Positions 23,690 to 38,023 of a DNA stretch of 64,000 nucleotides are shown piece by piece. Origin of the DNA: Epiperipatus broadwayi (lineage: Eukaryota; Onychophora; Udeonychophora; Euonychophora; Peripatidae); contig JAQFVV010006707.1 of assembly GCA_028023455.1 (NCBI GenBank), positions 64,001 through 128,000 of the forward strand, given 5' to 3'. Both the position numbers and the translations under genes were made by a program. The notes beneath the pieces are model-generated. The model was not told where the DNA came from and ran no database searches. It was given only the letters and a program-made list of their open reading frames with translations. Every line of letters begins with the position of its first letter. The first letter of the stretch is position 1.

Positions 23690-24783
23690 AGAAGTACTTT
23701 CAGTGAATTTCTTCAACCTGCCTCAACTGCCATTAAATTGAAAATCAAAAATGGAAGCAAACATCATCACTTCAAATTCCATGAATCTCATATTTTAATG
23801 TTAGAAGCTTGTCGATTTATTAAATGCATTTTATTCCTATTTATAAAAATTACCTCTTTAATTTTTCTTTTACAATGGTTTCTCTCTTCATGAAGAATTT
23901 TTACATTTTCAAAATCAAATTTAAATTTATATTTACATGTTTTTTCATGATCAAAGAAAACTGAAGGAGATATTAAATCACCATTATTTTTACTTTTTAC
24001 ACGCTTATATAACAATTCATGCACCTTCAATTTTTTCTCAATACTGCACCTAGATTAACCTATATATGATAGTATACAATCACAAAAAATTTGATATATG
24101 ACATTACTTTTCTGTTTGACAGGTATGACATCCTTAGAATTATTGATTAATTTATTAATATTGTTTGGAATGTAGAATGAAACATTAAACACATTCTTAT
24201 ATAAATCCTTAAAAAATTTCACTTGTGGATTTGAAATAAATGGAATAGATATCCATTGTTTACTATTAATCTTCATTTCCTTTAAATTATTATAACTTTT
24301 TTTTAAATTGACATAAAGTATTGTTTATTTGTTCCATTTTATAACCAACATCAAGCAATTCCTTGGCAAATATTTCAATATTTTTCAGTTTATCACTTTG
24401 GTAACGACATAATTTTTCATTCCAAAACAAAATAGATCTAAAACTTGCCATCTTATGCATCATTGGTACTTTTGATTTACAATTTATATATCCTCTTTTT
24501 TGCAGTGGCTTAATTATTAGTTTATAATTTAATATACTGTTATCTCTTGTAATCATTAAATCTAATTATTTAATATTATTGTCCTGTTCTTTTTCAATAG
24601 TCCATTTCAAGCCATTCAACTTATTTAATTCATCCACAAGTAAATTTATACTATTAGTATTTCCACAAACAAAAACATCATCTACATATCTTTTGTAAAT
24701 TTTAATATCTCCAAAAGTACACATATTTAAAATACTACTCTCATATGTAGATAAAACGAAATTGCAAACTTGTGCAACTGCAG
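23690..24783 (-). pseudogene. Penelope-like element, 5'-truncated inverted copy
   Basis: On the minus strand the PLE starts inside RT motif B (PAVAQVCNF) at about 24787. It continues through RT motif C with an intact YVDD (KRYVDDVFVCG), the conserved LNGLKWTIEKEQDN region and the thumb region, and ends with the GIY-YIG endonuclease (IYQIFCDCILSYIG) at about 24055. There a stop interrupts the ORF; the remaining C-terminus reaches about 23788. A PLE encodes reverse transcriptase plus endonuclease for its own retrotransposition. Stops and frame changes near 24560, 24280 and 24055 make it a pseudogene. It is nearly identical to the plus-strand partner to its right, to which it is joined head-to-head. 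Confidence 0.85.
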
Positions 24784-26340
24784 GCATATCCTTCTTGTGC
24801 TATATGTCCTCGTATTTTTGCAAATATAAAATTACATAAGGATGATAATCCTTTGCAAGTTATGATAGATTTTGATGGTTCATTTATGTATCAGACTTCT
24901 AAATATATTGGTAAACTTTTACAAGACTTTTTAGGATTTGGGGAAAATACTATTGCTTCATTGTTTGACTTTGTAAATAGTATTAAAATTTGATGATTGA
25001 TGAAAATGATGTTATTGCTTCATTGGATGTTACAGAAATGTATGGATCTATGGATAGAATGAATTCCATAAAAATAATTGAACATGCATTAAAAAGAAAA
25101 AGTATTTGTAAATATATGATACAATTTATTGTTGATTCTTTAAAATTTTTTAATGATAACATTGTTGCATGTTTTGAAGATCAATATTATAAGATGTCTA
25201 AAGGTTGGCCTATGTTTCTGCCTGTAGTTGCACAAGTTTGCAATTTCGTTTTATCTACATATGAGAGTAGTATTTTAAATATGTGTACTTTTGGAGATAT
25301 TAAAATTTACAAAAGATATGTTTATGATGTTTTTGTTTGTGGAAATACAAATAGTATAAATTTACTTGTAGAGGAATTAAATAAGTTGAATGGCTTGAAA
25401 TGGACTATTGAAAAAGAACAGGACAATGATATTAAATATTTAGATTTAATGATTACAAGAGATAACAGTATATTAAATTATAAACTAATAATTAAGCCAC
25501 TGCAAAAAAGAGGATATATAAATTGTAAATCAAAAGTACCAATGATGCATAAGATGGCAAGTTTTAGATCTTTTTTGTTTCAGAATAAAAAAATTATGTC
25601 ATTACCAAAGTGAGAAACTGAAAAATATTGAAATATTTGCCAAGGAATTGCTTGATGTTGGTTATAAAATGGAACAAATAAACAATACTTTATGTCAATT
25701 TAAAAAAAAAGTTATAATAATTTAAAGGAAATGAAGATTAATAGTAAACAATGGATATCTATTCCATTTATTTCAAATCCACAAGTGAATTTTTTTAAGA
25801 ATTTATATAAGAATGTGTTTAATGTTTCATTCTACATTCCAAACAATATTAATAAATTAGTCAATAATTCTAAGGATGTCATACCTGTCAAGCAGAAAAG
25901 TAATGTCATATATCAAATTTTTTGTGATTGTATGCTATCATATATAGGTGAATCTAGGTGCAGTATTGAGAAAAGATTGAAGGAGCATGAATTGTTATAT
26001 AAGCGTGTAAAAAGTAAAAATAATGGTGATTTAATATCTCCTTTGGTTTTCTTTGATCATGAAAAAACATGTAAATATAAATTTAAATTTGATTTTGAAA
26101 ATGTAAAAATTCTTCATGAAGAAAAAAACCATTGTAAAAGAAAAATTAATGAGGCAATTTTTATAAACAGGAATAAAATCCATTTAATAAATCGACAAGC
26201 TGCTAACATTAAAATACGAGATTCGTGGAATCTGAAGTGATGACGTTTGTTTCCACTTTTGATTTTCAATTTAATGGCAGTTGAGGCAGGTTGAAGAAAT
26301 TCACTGAAAGTACTACTGTGGATTTTAAGGAATGTGTGTA
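24784..26340 (+). pseudogene. Penelope-like element, longer plus-strand copy
   Basis: RT and endonuclease can be followed through several frames. The PLE-typical segment CPRIFANIKLHK (about 24800) is followed by a frameshift at about 24990. Motif A (ASLDVTEMYGS), motif B (SKGWPMFLPVVAQ) and motif C follow in the 207-codon frame 24990-25613. Motif C reads YVYD here, a change from YVDD that should inactivate RT. After another frameshift, 25731-26240 encodes the C-terminal region with GIY-YIG (VIYQIFCDCMLSYIGESRCS and a downstream KEH). The N-terminus of the RT is absent. The left partner keeps YVDD but lacks the 5' half, so neither copy is functional. Confidence 0.88.
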
Positions 26341-26425
26341 ATAGTTTGTAAACTGTTAAATTTAATTATTTTATTTATAATTATAATTTTGTTTTTAATT
26401 AATGGACATTTTATTATATATATAT

Positions 26426-29400
26426 TGTAACCTCCCTCTCTTGCTCCAATATAAGATTATACTAATTATTCCGGATTTTCGTTACTCATTTATTTCCGGT
26501 CAATAATAATTAACATTAATAATAATTCCGGGTTCTTTAGCTCAGTCTATCAAACCTATCATTATGATTTAAATAAAACAATTACTAGCTCAGAATTTAT
26601 TAAAATCTAATCGTGTCTATGAAATAAATCAACGCAAATATCTTTTATTATTCCCATGAGACCTGGAGCAATGACAAAGGTACAAGATGAGATTTCATTG
26701 AGATACTATCCCAATGGCATACGAACACTATCATAAATAATTGATTAATAGCATTCTTACGACTTTTAAAACTTTTATCATATCCTAATATTTTTTAAAA
26801 CAAAATCTAGCTCACATAAAATAAATTAATTAAATAAAATAGAATTAAATTGATCTAATCATATCAAATCAAATAGATAAATCAATAAGTAAATAAATAA
26901 TTAAATTAAATCTCAGGTTTATAAATTGTAATTAAAACTGATTTTATATTGCCATAGCCAACTATGATAAGGGAATTTTATGTCATAGTTCACTACGTAA
27001 TAAATAACTAATTAATAATAACAATGACAATAATAGAGTAATACAATCCTCTTTTCTTTCAAGATGTATTAAATATTTTCGTGGTAATATTTATCAATCC
27101 GATAATCAAAAGTTATGTGGTAACGTTCGCATATATTTTACTTAAGTATTGTGGCAATCAAGTTATGACCATATCTGTTTTAATTATACTTCTTTCATTT
27201 CATCATGTAAATAAAATAAAATAAATTATTAAAATTTCTAATGTTTATTTATTTTGTGCAAAATCTTAAGTATGTTTAATTATAAACGTGCGTTGTGATT
27301 TCATGCATTTCATGTGTAGGAAAAACAACAACCAAGACACAAAGCTACTAATAAAATTTTATAACAATTTATTAACATTATAACAAGTAACAATTTGTAC
27401 ATTATTTACAGCGGATATCCCTATTTACTTATTACAAACTCTTTTATTTCTACCCGTTGATGTCTTAACATTATTATTATCTAAATTTATTTTTACCCTT
27501 TTACCATTAATAATTACAAAAATATATTTCACAATATTATTATCTTCAGATACATGTTTTGAGCTTAGTTTAATCCACAAAATTCTATCTATTAAAATTT
27601 TCTATTGACATTTATATCCCTATAATTGCAGGTTTATATTTCTATAAAATCTTTACTTTTATGTAAAATTATACAAAATTACAAAATTCTAATTATATTC
27701 TTATTAGTATGGAATCCTACAGAATTTAATCCTTATGACAGTTTGATGTTCAGTTTTATCATCAATCATATAATAATTATTAGTCAAATTATTGATCCTA
27801 TCCCAAGCTTTATATAGCAATTATCGTCATCCACACACCATATACAAATACACATTTTTTTTTTTTACTATACATTTTAAATCATTTCGTCACACAAATG
27901 TACAATCTCTTCTATTAAAATATCACGTGCAATATTCCAAAACCTTATTATTGCTTTAAAACTTAATTCTAAGGTTTTAAGTTCTTTTTTCTTTTAAATT
28001 ACATCATATGATTCTCCATCTTTTATAATACTTATACTTTCACTTTGGACTTATACAATTCTACTTTACTCTAGTAAATAACTATTCTTACCTAACTACT
28101 ATCTAGCTTCCTTTCTATCTTATGTATCATTTCTATAAAATTATCTCCCTGACGATGTATTTTCCATGAAATCAAGATAGCGAAGATATAGATGCATTGG
28201 ATCAAAATAAACAAGATATTATCCTTTATAAAACTTTGACAATCATGGCACAGTGAATTTAAGGACGCCATAGAGGAGTGACTTTTATCTGTCTATCTGC
28301 CTCTAATATTGAATGGATGCTAAAGCTATTTCTTCAGCTTCATCACATCAGAAAGTTTCAAAGATATGTAAAGACACTGTCCAGAATACATGTGTGCTCA
28401 GTTATAGGGCTAGGTTATCTATACTGTAGTCACACAAATTATTATGATCTCCATATTTCATTCCTGATAGTTCAATAAAACATCCTCTTGGTTTCCTTTG
28501 ACATCAGTACTCCCAAGTCACTATCTGATTGATTTCTTCAGATTCATTTCTTCATTACATCGACAAATTCTCTATCTACTTTGCTAATAATAATAAAATT
28601 CATTTTTTAATATAACTATACAGCTATTCTTAAGAAAATTCTTTACTATACTTCTCGTACATTTCTATCTCTATTGTTCTAAACTATTTAGATATTTTCA
28701 ATATAAAATTCAAAAGAATCACATAATTAATATGCTACTTATTATTAATCATTTTTAGATTATTTATTGCATGCACATTTTAAAATTTTACTACTCTCTC
28801 AAATATATGTTTGATGTTGGAGAAATGTGTACTTATAACTTTTAACATCGTTCATACCTCATTCATTAATAGATGACCTATAAAAAAAATTACATGACAT
28901 ATTACCAATAATATTAAAATTACCAACGATCTCTATCCTCTGGATCATATTTGTAAACTTCTCCATTCCAGGACTTCTAGTAGGTATTTAAAATTTTCCA
29001 TACATACATTTTTATTTATTAATATTTCTCTCATTCCATTAGCTCATATTTTTAAATATAACTATTATAAAATTTATGTTTATATGTTTCCCTAAACTAA
29101 TTCAATTTTATACTTTAAATACAATAAAAAAAAATATTAAAATTATATTTACGATACATCTCTGTTGCACTCGCTTGGAAAATCGTTCCTTGCAAAGCTA
29201 AATAAAAAAAATTATATTTTATTTTCTTCAGTCACTTAATGTTTTATTTTAAAATTTTAATTATGTTTATTAATTCTTCTTAGACGATGATCTTTAGTTT
29301 TCTTCATATTCTCCCACTTATTCTTGAGATCTCCATTACATAGTCTGCTAGTTTTTTCCCCCGCGCGCTTGGTTTTCCCTCGATGCATCTTGTACTTTAT

Positions 29401-30980
29401 TTTAGAAAATTCAATAAATTTTTCTTTATTTCCCTGGATCCATTTTCTCCTTTTAGTGATTAATTTTTATATCTGTTTAAACAATATTTCTTCCATTTTA
29501 ATATCTTTCCTCTTTTCTATAATAAGATAAAATCTAGTTTCCTTTTAGTAAATTCATATAGCACTTTATACAGGACTATGGCTTTTCTTCTGCTTTTTAC
29601 TTTTGGAAATTATATTTTTAAATAATGTTTTCCTTTAATATAACATATTTTTCTTCCTCATTTTCTTTATATTTATTTGAACACATAATATGATTTTTCT
29701 CATAGAGAAATATGACTTAGTTTTAAGCACTTATAAAACAAATGTTCGTCATAAGATTTTCTCAATAGTAAATATTTCCTTTCTTATATTTTCAAATCTT
29801 CTTTGTATTCTTTAAAGTTATAGGACTTAGTTTCTGGTTGAGCACGAATAAATAAAACTTATACAATTTTCATTCATTTTTCTTTTAATAATTATTTCAA
29901 TTATTATTTTTGGTATTTCCATCTTTACTGTAGTATGAATGGTCAAATTTGAATAAATCCACCGGTAAGATCACGTAGAAATTAGCAATTCATCTTTCTG
30001 GATACAAATTATATTATCTGTTATAGACTAAATTTAGAATAATTATTAATTTATAAATTTAAACTACTTTTTCAGCTTTGATGTTACAAGCAATTCAAAA
30101 AGGTTACCGTCCTCTTCAACTTTCACATTCCGTCTCCCGCTTCTGTCTATCTTAGATTTTTTTCTTGCCAATTTAAATCCGTTGATTGGTCAATATTTGT
30201 TTTTAGCGCGAACAATATTAGTCATTCTATTTTGGGATAATAAACTGTATTCATAAATAAATATTTATGACGTAATGTCTGGAATATTATTTTAACTTAA
30301 TATTATTAAATTAAATCATAGTTTGATAAACTTATTTTTTGTTCTTTAAAATAATTATTAAGACAATATATAACATTTTTAACTTTTAATTTTAATGATG
30401 GATGGCAATTATATCTAGTTTTAAATTCACAAACTTTATTATTATCTACCAAGTGTGTGTGTGCGTGAAGGCATTTAATATACGATCACGTGTCTATCTA
30501 CTTTATAAAATAATAAATTTTTATTTATGTCTCGGTTTAAATCACCAAAACTAATGTACTTTATAAAATTTTGGAAAATAAATTGAAACTTATAGAACCA
30601 AATATAACTCTCACCATCCTAAAGTTTATTAATAAAAATATATCCTATTAATTTTGACTAATTATAATATTATCTTTCATTTATTTGAACTATTAATTCT
30701 GAAAATATTATATTCTAATCATTACTATAACTTTAACTATCTATAGCTGTGTTATTTTGTATGGCCAGCTTTCACAACCATAAGCAATGATATTAAAACT
30801 TTATTTAACTGTTTACTTTTTAAAATACTTTATTACACTATGATCTATTAGGTATTTTAGCTTAAAATTGTATTACAAAACTATTATTACTTTTATATCA
30901 CCTAAATACTACTTAAAATTTAAAATTTTTTTCATAATTGACCTTTCTATCCTACCTATGACCTACAGACAAGGGCACAA
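26426..30980 (-). mobile_element. Long TG...CA unit, LTR family A, copy 1 (probable solo LTR)
   Basis: Begins TGTAACC and ends GGGCACA, flanked on both sides by (TA)n with ATAT next to each end. It shares ordered blocks with 38024-42996: CTAGCTCA near the left end, CATGAGAC, CAATGGCATA, TTTACAG(C/T)GGATATCC, AATCATGGCACAG, GCTAAAGCTATTTCTTCAGC and CCAGCTTT. No gag, pol or env frame is present, and no second LTR is nearby, so a solo LTR of about 4.6 kb is the simplest reading. CCAAT-like boxes read on the minus strand near 30190 suggest minus orientation. A LARD-type element cannot be excluded. Confidence 0.55.
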
Positions 30981-31009
30981 TATATATATATATATATATA
31001 TATACATAC

Positions 31010-31551
31010 ATTAGTTAATATATGGAAATAAAGGTTTTGGAAAGAAATAAGAAGAAGTTTATGTATTTATTTATTTTATCTCTTTGAACTTTAATTAACA
31101 AAATTTTCCAATTTTACATCCTGTTCATTGCATAAGGTTTGGAATGAACATTACATTCCTATCTTAAAATTTTTAAATTCTTCAATAACTTGTTTTTGGA
31201 ATACCTGACATTTCTAATGAGATTCTTGGAGATTTTCATTGATGTTATGGATTTATATTCTGACTTTTTTGACACCCCAATTTTTTGTTTCACAGCTACA
31301 GATTCAATCTTAACCTCCTCCATTGAAGTTAGATTTTCAGCTCATAACTCTTCTAATTTTCTTCTAATTTTCTTTAAATTCTTTAGAATTAATTTCTAAT
31401 CTTGCTTTTAATTTTTCATAATTGTCATTAGATTCATTACAGTTAATATCTAATGTTGCTTCGAACTTCATATCTGATTCTTTTATCAGATTGTGAATTT
31501 TCTGGAACCTGAGATTGGACAACCTGATAAATCTAGGTTAGATTCATCCAT
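31010..31551 (-). pseudogene. Decayed Gag-like N-terminus of a minus-oriented LTR element
   Basis: On the minus strand a start at about 31551 (MDESN, in a context like the MDTSK start at 54573) opens a decayed frame rich in Lys and Glu, with NSKEF and NCNESNDNYEKL segments. These recall the EL-A-MKTNS repeats of the Gag-like gene at 54.6 kb. Several stops and frameshifts occur. It lies downstream of a minus-oriented LTR (31885-33658) and a primer-binding-site-like segment. No capsid or pol region follows; the sequence ends at a (TA)n tract where copy 1 of LTR family A is inserted. Confidence 0.5.
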
Positions 31552-31884
31552 AGTAATATATAATTAGTAAAACACTATTATCTATTAATAAATATTTTTT
31601 TTACTAAATGTAAATATATTACCATAACATAGTCGTCCAGATTCTGCCTTCCGTCTTTTTACTACTTGTAAGTAAAATCTGTATCATGCATATACAAAAG
31701 AATCCTATCTATTTCTACACCTTTCAAAAAAGTATTTGTTTTGACCAGTGAAAGGAGCATATTTTTAAAAATATATTTATATTGATATAAAATTTTATAT
31801 GTACTGTGTGAACAATTGATGCATGAAATAGATGTCAAAAATAATTACACTTATTTCTGAGCTACTAGTTGGACATACAAAAAT

Positions 31885-33658
31885 TGTAATCGTATGGATG
31901 GATAAAAGGGGTGCTTTTTATGTTCAGATACCAATTTTCGATGGTATAATCTTGCAAGGTAAGACTCTTAATATTCTATCCAAATTTTATTAAATGAAAT
32001 TACTGTTTATAAAATCTGTAAAATCAGTCAGAAATATTAATTGAAAGCAAGGTTCTGTAATAACATATATTTAAAGTTGAAGGGTATTTTATTAAATTCA
32101 AATATACTTAAAATGAAAATAAATAATAAGATCAGGGAATTAATAATGACAGCATTATTAATGTGACTATGAATTGATCTGATATGAGTGAATGTATAAA
32201 ATAATTATTATGAACTTATAAAATGAAAACCCATCCAACTTTTATTTACATAGTTGATAAACAATAATAAACAAAATGTCATTAATAATTTAAGGTCAGC
32301 CATTATTTCATAGTGTACAACTCAGGAAGCTGTTACAAATAGTTTTATAAATAAATGTTGCAGCACAAAAGCTTTTCATATAATTCAAAATAAAGTCTTT
32401 GGGTGAGTGAAACAAAAATAATATAATATGTGATAGTATATTCATTCAAACACCTATGTATTGTAATGTATGTACACATAGATGTATCAATAAAAATAAT
32501 ATTATTAAAGTTGTTTTACCTGTCCAGTAAACATATTATCTCCAAAAGCCTTAAAACAAAGAACATTTATAAATGCAAAAAAAATTATAATAAGCTAAAT
32601 ATTATTATTTCACAGTTTCATGGAAAGTTTTTTCTTCAAGTGATTGTATAAAAGCTTTTTATTTAGGATCCCATGGTCAATGAAGTTTGATACAAATGGC
32701 AAATGAATTGGATCCAGGAAGTTATTTCTCCATGCCAAGCCAATTGACTTTAAAGTTCATAGGATAATGCAATTTTCTAGAAATTTTCATTTGGTTCATC
32801 AATGTCATAAACAACTTCATAGTGACAAAATTATTTACTTAAAAATGGAATAAATTTCCTATCATGCAATTTCTTGGAAATGACTTCACAAAATATAATT
32901 CATTGTCAAAATTTTGCAATAGAGTTGATAAATAGGATTATTTTTAAATAACTATTCCCAAACTTTTAAATGCATATAAAACCACAATTATCAAATTTAT
33001 TGGCAGAAATTGGACAAATGAAGGCATTTGAGTCTTTTTTTACTTAACTGTAGCAGTACATCAAGTTATTCAAATGCTAAGTTAGTTTTTTTAAAGAAAA
33101 TATGTCTGTTGCATATAGTTGCTGTTTCAAATTTCAAGTGAGTAATTTTGATTCCATATTATCCTTTTTAACTATCATTTTTAATCTAGTAATTTCACAT
33201 AACATTGTTATAGAAGTTCTAGACTAGTTTACTTCATCTTGCTTTTATATAAATTCTGATATATCTGTACACATATTTAAATTTAGTGTTTTAGAAATTC
33301 CAGAGATTAGCAAAAATATAAATCATCTGATCTTTATAAAAATTAATTATAACAGGCTTTCGACAATTAAGTCTTAATTAATAATTTCAATCAAATTCAC
33401 ATAAATGTATATACATAACTATTATAACATAACTTGTGTTAATTAAAGTTAAAATTATGGCAAGCTTTTTTATTTAAATATTTATTTATACTTTGGAATG
33501 CTTTGAGAATAAACATTCTGAAATGAAAAGAACAACTTCTTTATTTAATCCATATGCAAATAAAATATAGATATATAAACAATAAATAAATGGTTTCTGT
33601 AAAGTAAAATAGATAACTAATGTAACATTTTTAAAATGTTAATGTTAATGAATAGGCA
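31885..33658 (-). repeat. LTR, family D, probable 5' LTR (minus orientation)
   Basis: Read on the minus strand it starts TGCCTATTC next to TATATA and ends GATTACA. What follows on that strand, CCAACTAGTAGCTC-AGAAATAAG, resembles the segment after the 5' LTR at 52868 (CAACAACTAGGGCTC-GAAATAAG), a candidate primer-binding region. The Gag-like frame at 31551 comes next. The whole LTR aligns with 18615-20229. Confidence 0.6.
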
Positions 33659-33978
33659 TATATATATATGTGTGTGTGTATTTCTACATATATAATAATA
33701 CATTTCAATGAAATTATTCCTAGACGTAAATAGAATAAGTAGGTTGTTACACTAAATTTTTCTAACAAAAAAAAAGATTATAAAATTTGAATGTTATTAT
33801 GAATTTATTATATTTTATTAAAGAATAAGTAACATTTAGAAAGGTTGAAGCATGTTTGTTATTCATTATAAACTTGCAAGTATAATGATAACATTTTATG
33901 GAACAGTTTTTTTATGTACTTTAATTAAACAACATATTAGTTTTGAATATATAAAAAAACACTGATTTATATATATAT

Positions 33979-36900
33979 TGTGGCCTGTATATAGGTGTAC
34001 GACCCTAAGCAGAGTTTCCAAGTCCCTTATATTAGGCCCTACTTGGATTCTGGTTAGGTTCTATTAACAAACTTACTATATCCTGACCATTTTCTTTAAC
34101 TATAACAATTGAATTTAGATAAGATTAGTATTTATCCCAAGTTACTTTGACATGAGTAAATATTTCTAAAATAAGATGTATTTTAAATATAATTAACGTG
34201 AGACTCGTTTACCCATAAACAGATCACATCCCCTTAACATTAAACAAATACAAAATATTTGTTCAATGGCATAAGAATACCTAGATACTCCTCCTTATTA
34301 AGTATCTACATACTCTCATGGCTAACAATAATATCCAATGTCTTATATTTATAACTATTAAGTTTTAATTCAATCACTCATTAAATTAATCTGTTAGATA
34401 ATCACAGATAAACTGTGATTCCTATTATTTTTGATAATTAAGATTGGCAATAATCACAAAATAACTTTACAATAAGAAGATCTCAGGATAATCATTGATT
34501 TATTAATTCTTCATACTACCTATGGAAAATCAAGAGGGATTTTACAGATTTCCATGGATAGTGTACAAATTAAGAAAAGCTTATAATTTAAATTCATAAT
34601 CAAGCTTTATATGTATGTTTTTTAATACTGAATATTAAAATAATATTATTAACTAAACTGTGATTAACACTAATACTTTCACTCATAACTAATGTATCAT
34701 TTAATTTTATATTAATAAATACACTTTAATAATTGTCAATGTCATCAATGACCTATGGGATCAAGGCAGCATGTAACAAGTAAAAAAAAATTTTACTAAG
34801 AGATTTATGCTTATTAAACTGTTAGATTTGCTTTAAATTGAATTGACTTTTCATTTTAATTTTGACTGTGTATTTTGAGTTGTGTGATGTGTGAAAATGA
34901 GCCCAGAAAAGATATGCAGCATTTAGAATTTAATAAAACTTTTAAAACAATAATTTTAATAATATTCATTACAAATGATAATAAACATTTCCATTAATAT
35001 CAAATTTAAAATAACTAATAACAAAATGATATACATATATTATCATAATAATAACAACAGAACTTATAATTAATCTTCAGAGTATGATTATTAAACAAAA
35101 CTAATGATTTCCCATTATATGTTGAGATATTTATCCCTATGTATGTGAACTATATATAACATTCAGTTTATTAAACAATCATTTTTTTTTATTTATGGTC
35201 CGTTAGTTCAACCTCTACATAATAATAGTACTTGATGATTAAGTAACAATACAAAAAATAAGTGAGAACATAGGGTCATAATTCTGGAGGTTATTAAGCA
35301 AACAAAATTAATCCTTTTATCTTTCATATAAGAAAGAAAATCATTGTATTTAATTTATTAATTCGCACATGTAAATGCAACCTTCTCTCTGGATTGTGTA
35401 TATATCATTTTTAAATACCCTTTCATACTAAAATATCGAGTATATTTCTTTATTTAAAGGATTCATAATCTTTAAACTTAACCGAATTATTAAATAACTA
35501 TTAATATAACAACACTTGAATTAATTCCTTATTAAATGATTTAGTTCTCCCCTCCCCCATTATACTAACAAATCATAGATTAAAAATATAAATACCAACA
35601 TTAGAAATAAGTTCTCTTTTAACTCTCAGCTGAAGTATAAGAACAATTTTAAATCTTCTAGTTGTTCCACACTCCATAAACTTATCATAACGTTTTTATT
35701 TTTTCTTATTTTTTTTTGAAGATTCTGCTTATCCTAAGATTCGCGCGAGGTATTTGAGTTACTGCAACAATAATCCTTGTTTTGTTCTTTGCTTAGTAAT
35801 AAAAATTTATTTGTGGCTTGCCTTATTTATTTTAGATGATATATATTTCTCTCTATAGTAAAAGGCACACTTATGATTTCAATTAAAAATGTGTCGTGCA
35901 ACATTTTTCAGCTAAAACTTTATAGAAACTGACATCCCTGCCGGTATGGCTCAAAATAAATAATTCTATTTCATATTGTAAATAAGATTTTATACTTAAC
36001 TGTTTCCAAGAGATTTTCTATTCTTTTTGCTATCCTTACTGGATATTTACGGTGTTTATTTATTTCCTTTTGTGTATTACTGCAGTTCATTTTCCCTATG
36101 GCACAATTATTATTACTTTTCAGTGAATATATTCGTTGATTATTCATCTCAGACTATTTCTTCAATATTTATTAATTTTCAAGAGATTATTAGGAATTCC
36201 GATTATTGACTTGCCCAGTAGAAAAATGATTAATTTATTCCATTATTTTAACAACAGAGCTTATAATTTTCCATATATATATTGATGTAGAGTTGCAAAT
36301 AATAAGATTTTAGGAATTTTTAATCCAATTTTTTTAAAAAAAAAAAAAATCACCAAGCCAAAAAAAAAAAAAAAAACTTAGTTACTTATACTTTACGATC
36401 AACAAGCTTCCTCCCCCCTCTCGAATTTCATATTCCAAGATTGTTTGAAACTCTTTAATTGGCTAATATTTTCCCACTTTTTTCTATGAAACAATCATTT
36501 ATTTTGAAAGTTTTTGGTTTATTATTTTAAAATGACCGATTTTTCGTTTTTAAAAAATATTGAATACAATATTTTTAGAAATTAAATAAAGATAGAATTT
36601 ACTGTTTTAATTTTAAATCAGTATTTTGTAAAATTAAACCTTATTTATTTACTTTTGAATATAGCAAGATTTGAAGATAAATAATTTCTATTTTTAAAAT
36701 CAAATACCCAAACAATAATTATTAGCATCTGTGACGCATTCTGTTTACAAAATTACAAGTTAAACTTCACTGATTTTAAATACTAAATGATATTACTTGT
36801 CCATCCATTTGCATATATACGATTCTATGGTTATTATCTATGAGTATCTTGAGTTAAGATCATTTATAAATTTCCATTAGCTAAAACCGAGTTTAAATCC

Positions 36901-37019
36901 TAAGATCTAATACGTCATTACTGTCTTCTTTTAATAAGTAAATATTATTGGATTTGTAAAATTTAAAATTATACACCAAAATTTTATTTTAGAATAGACT
37001 GGGCCAATAAAAGTGCACA
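33979..37019 (-). mobile_element. TG...CA unit related to LTR family A, copy 2
   Basis: Begins TGTGGCC and ends GTGCACA, set in TATATA on both sides. It shares CAATGGCATA and the region near the right end (CTCTTTAATTGGCTAATATTT compared with TTGATTGGTCAATATTT) with copies 1 and 3, but the middle has diverged or been replaced. No coding region was recognised. The copy is about 3.0 kb, shorter than copies 1 and 3. Confidence 0.5.
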
Positions 37020-38020
37020 ATATATATAATAAGCCTACGAACTTTTTTAAAAAAAAAACTATTAATTTAGTAAAATATTTTTTATCCAAAATTAGAATAT
37101 TAATACATTAACTTTCTACTAATTTTAATTTGAAAAATAAACACTGAAAACTCCAGCACTGAAATGTAATAAACAGTATACAGTTATAATAATGGTTTTT
37201 ATATGAAGAAAATATTAGGAACATTGAATATAATCTTAATGCATTTTTAATGCTGAACTTTCTTTTAAAAGATGAATATTTTTTTTTAAATACAATGTTA
37301 GGCCGAAAATCATGCTTGGTATCCAAATTACCTTAACATTATATTTAATATTCCTAATATTTTCTCCATGTAAAAAAGCTTTACCAAATAGTTTCATAAA
37401 AGTAAAAATAATTAATATTTTGAAGTCAGTAAGCTTTATATCAATATTAATAGTAAACAAATAATAATTCAAACTATTGAATTTAAAATGCAATATTCAA
37501 AATGGCCAACTAATCTAGAATTTTGAAAAAATTATGTGGACAAAAACAAAAATGATAATAATTATAAGAATCATAAAAATAATAATATTGATTATAATTC
37601 AATAATCTCAACATTTGTATACAAAAACAGAAATAATTTAAAATGTAAAAACATTAAGAATTTAACATATATTTATAAGCATTTCAAAAAAAGGGTCTTT
37701 TAAAAGTAATATAACCCTATAAACATTAAAGCATATCATGGGCTACAATATTTTAAATAAGATATTTTTAGCCATATTTATTTTCTTGAAAAAGTGACCA
37801 TTCTACTAATTGTAATGTTTAATAAGTTACAACTAATTCATTCAATGATGATATATTCTTCAAACACCATTTCTTTCTGTTGACATTAAAATATGAAGTA
37901 AAATATATCTTTTACACTTGCAATAATTGCCATGTTCAAATTTTATTAATATCTGGTATTTATATAAAATATAATTAGAGATTATATATTAAAAAAATCT
38001 ATTATATATATATATATATA
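37020..38020. other. AT-rich spacer between two LTR-like units
   Basis: Minus-strand frames at 37108-37326 and 37236-37493 overlap each other and show no recognisable domain. The spacer ends in a (TA)n tract that holds copy 3 of LTR family A. Confidence 0.4.
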
Positions 38021-38023
38021 TAT

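Noticed and set aside
26260-26400. Hammerhead motif at the end of the 24-26 kb Penelope copy.
   Set aside because: The sequence has CACTGAAAG and TGTGGATTTTAAGG but no CUGAUGA box or GAAA in a foldable arrangement, in either arm.
37108-37493. Two overlapping minus-strand frames of 72 and 85 codons.
   Set aside because: They overlap in different frames, lack motifs and lie in a spacer between LTR units; nothing distinguishes them from chance.
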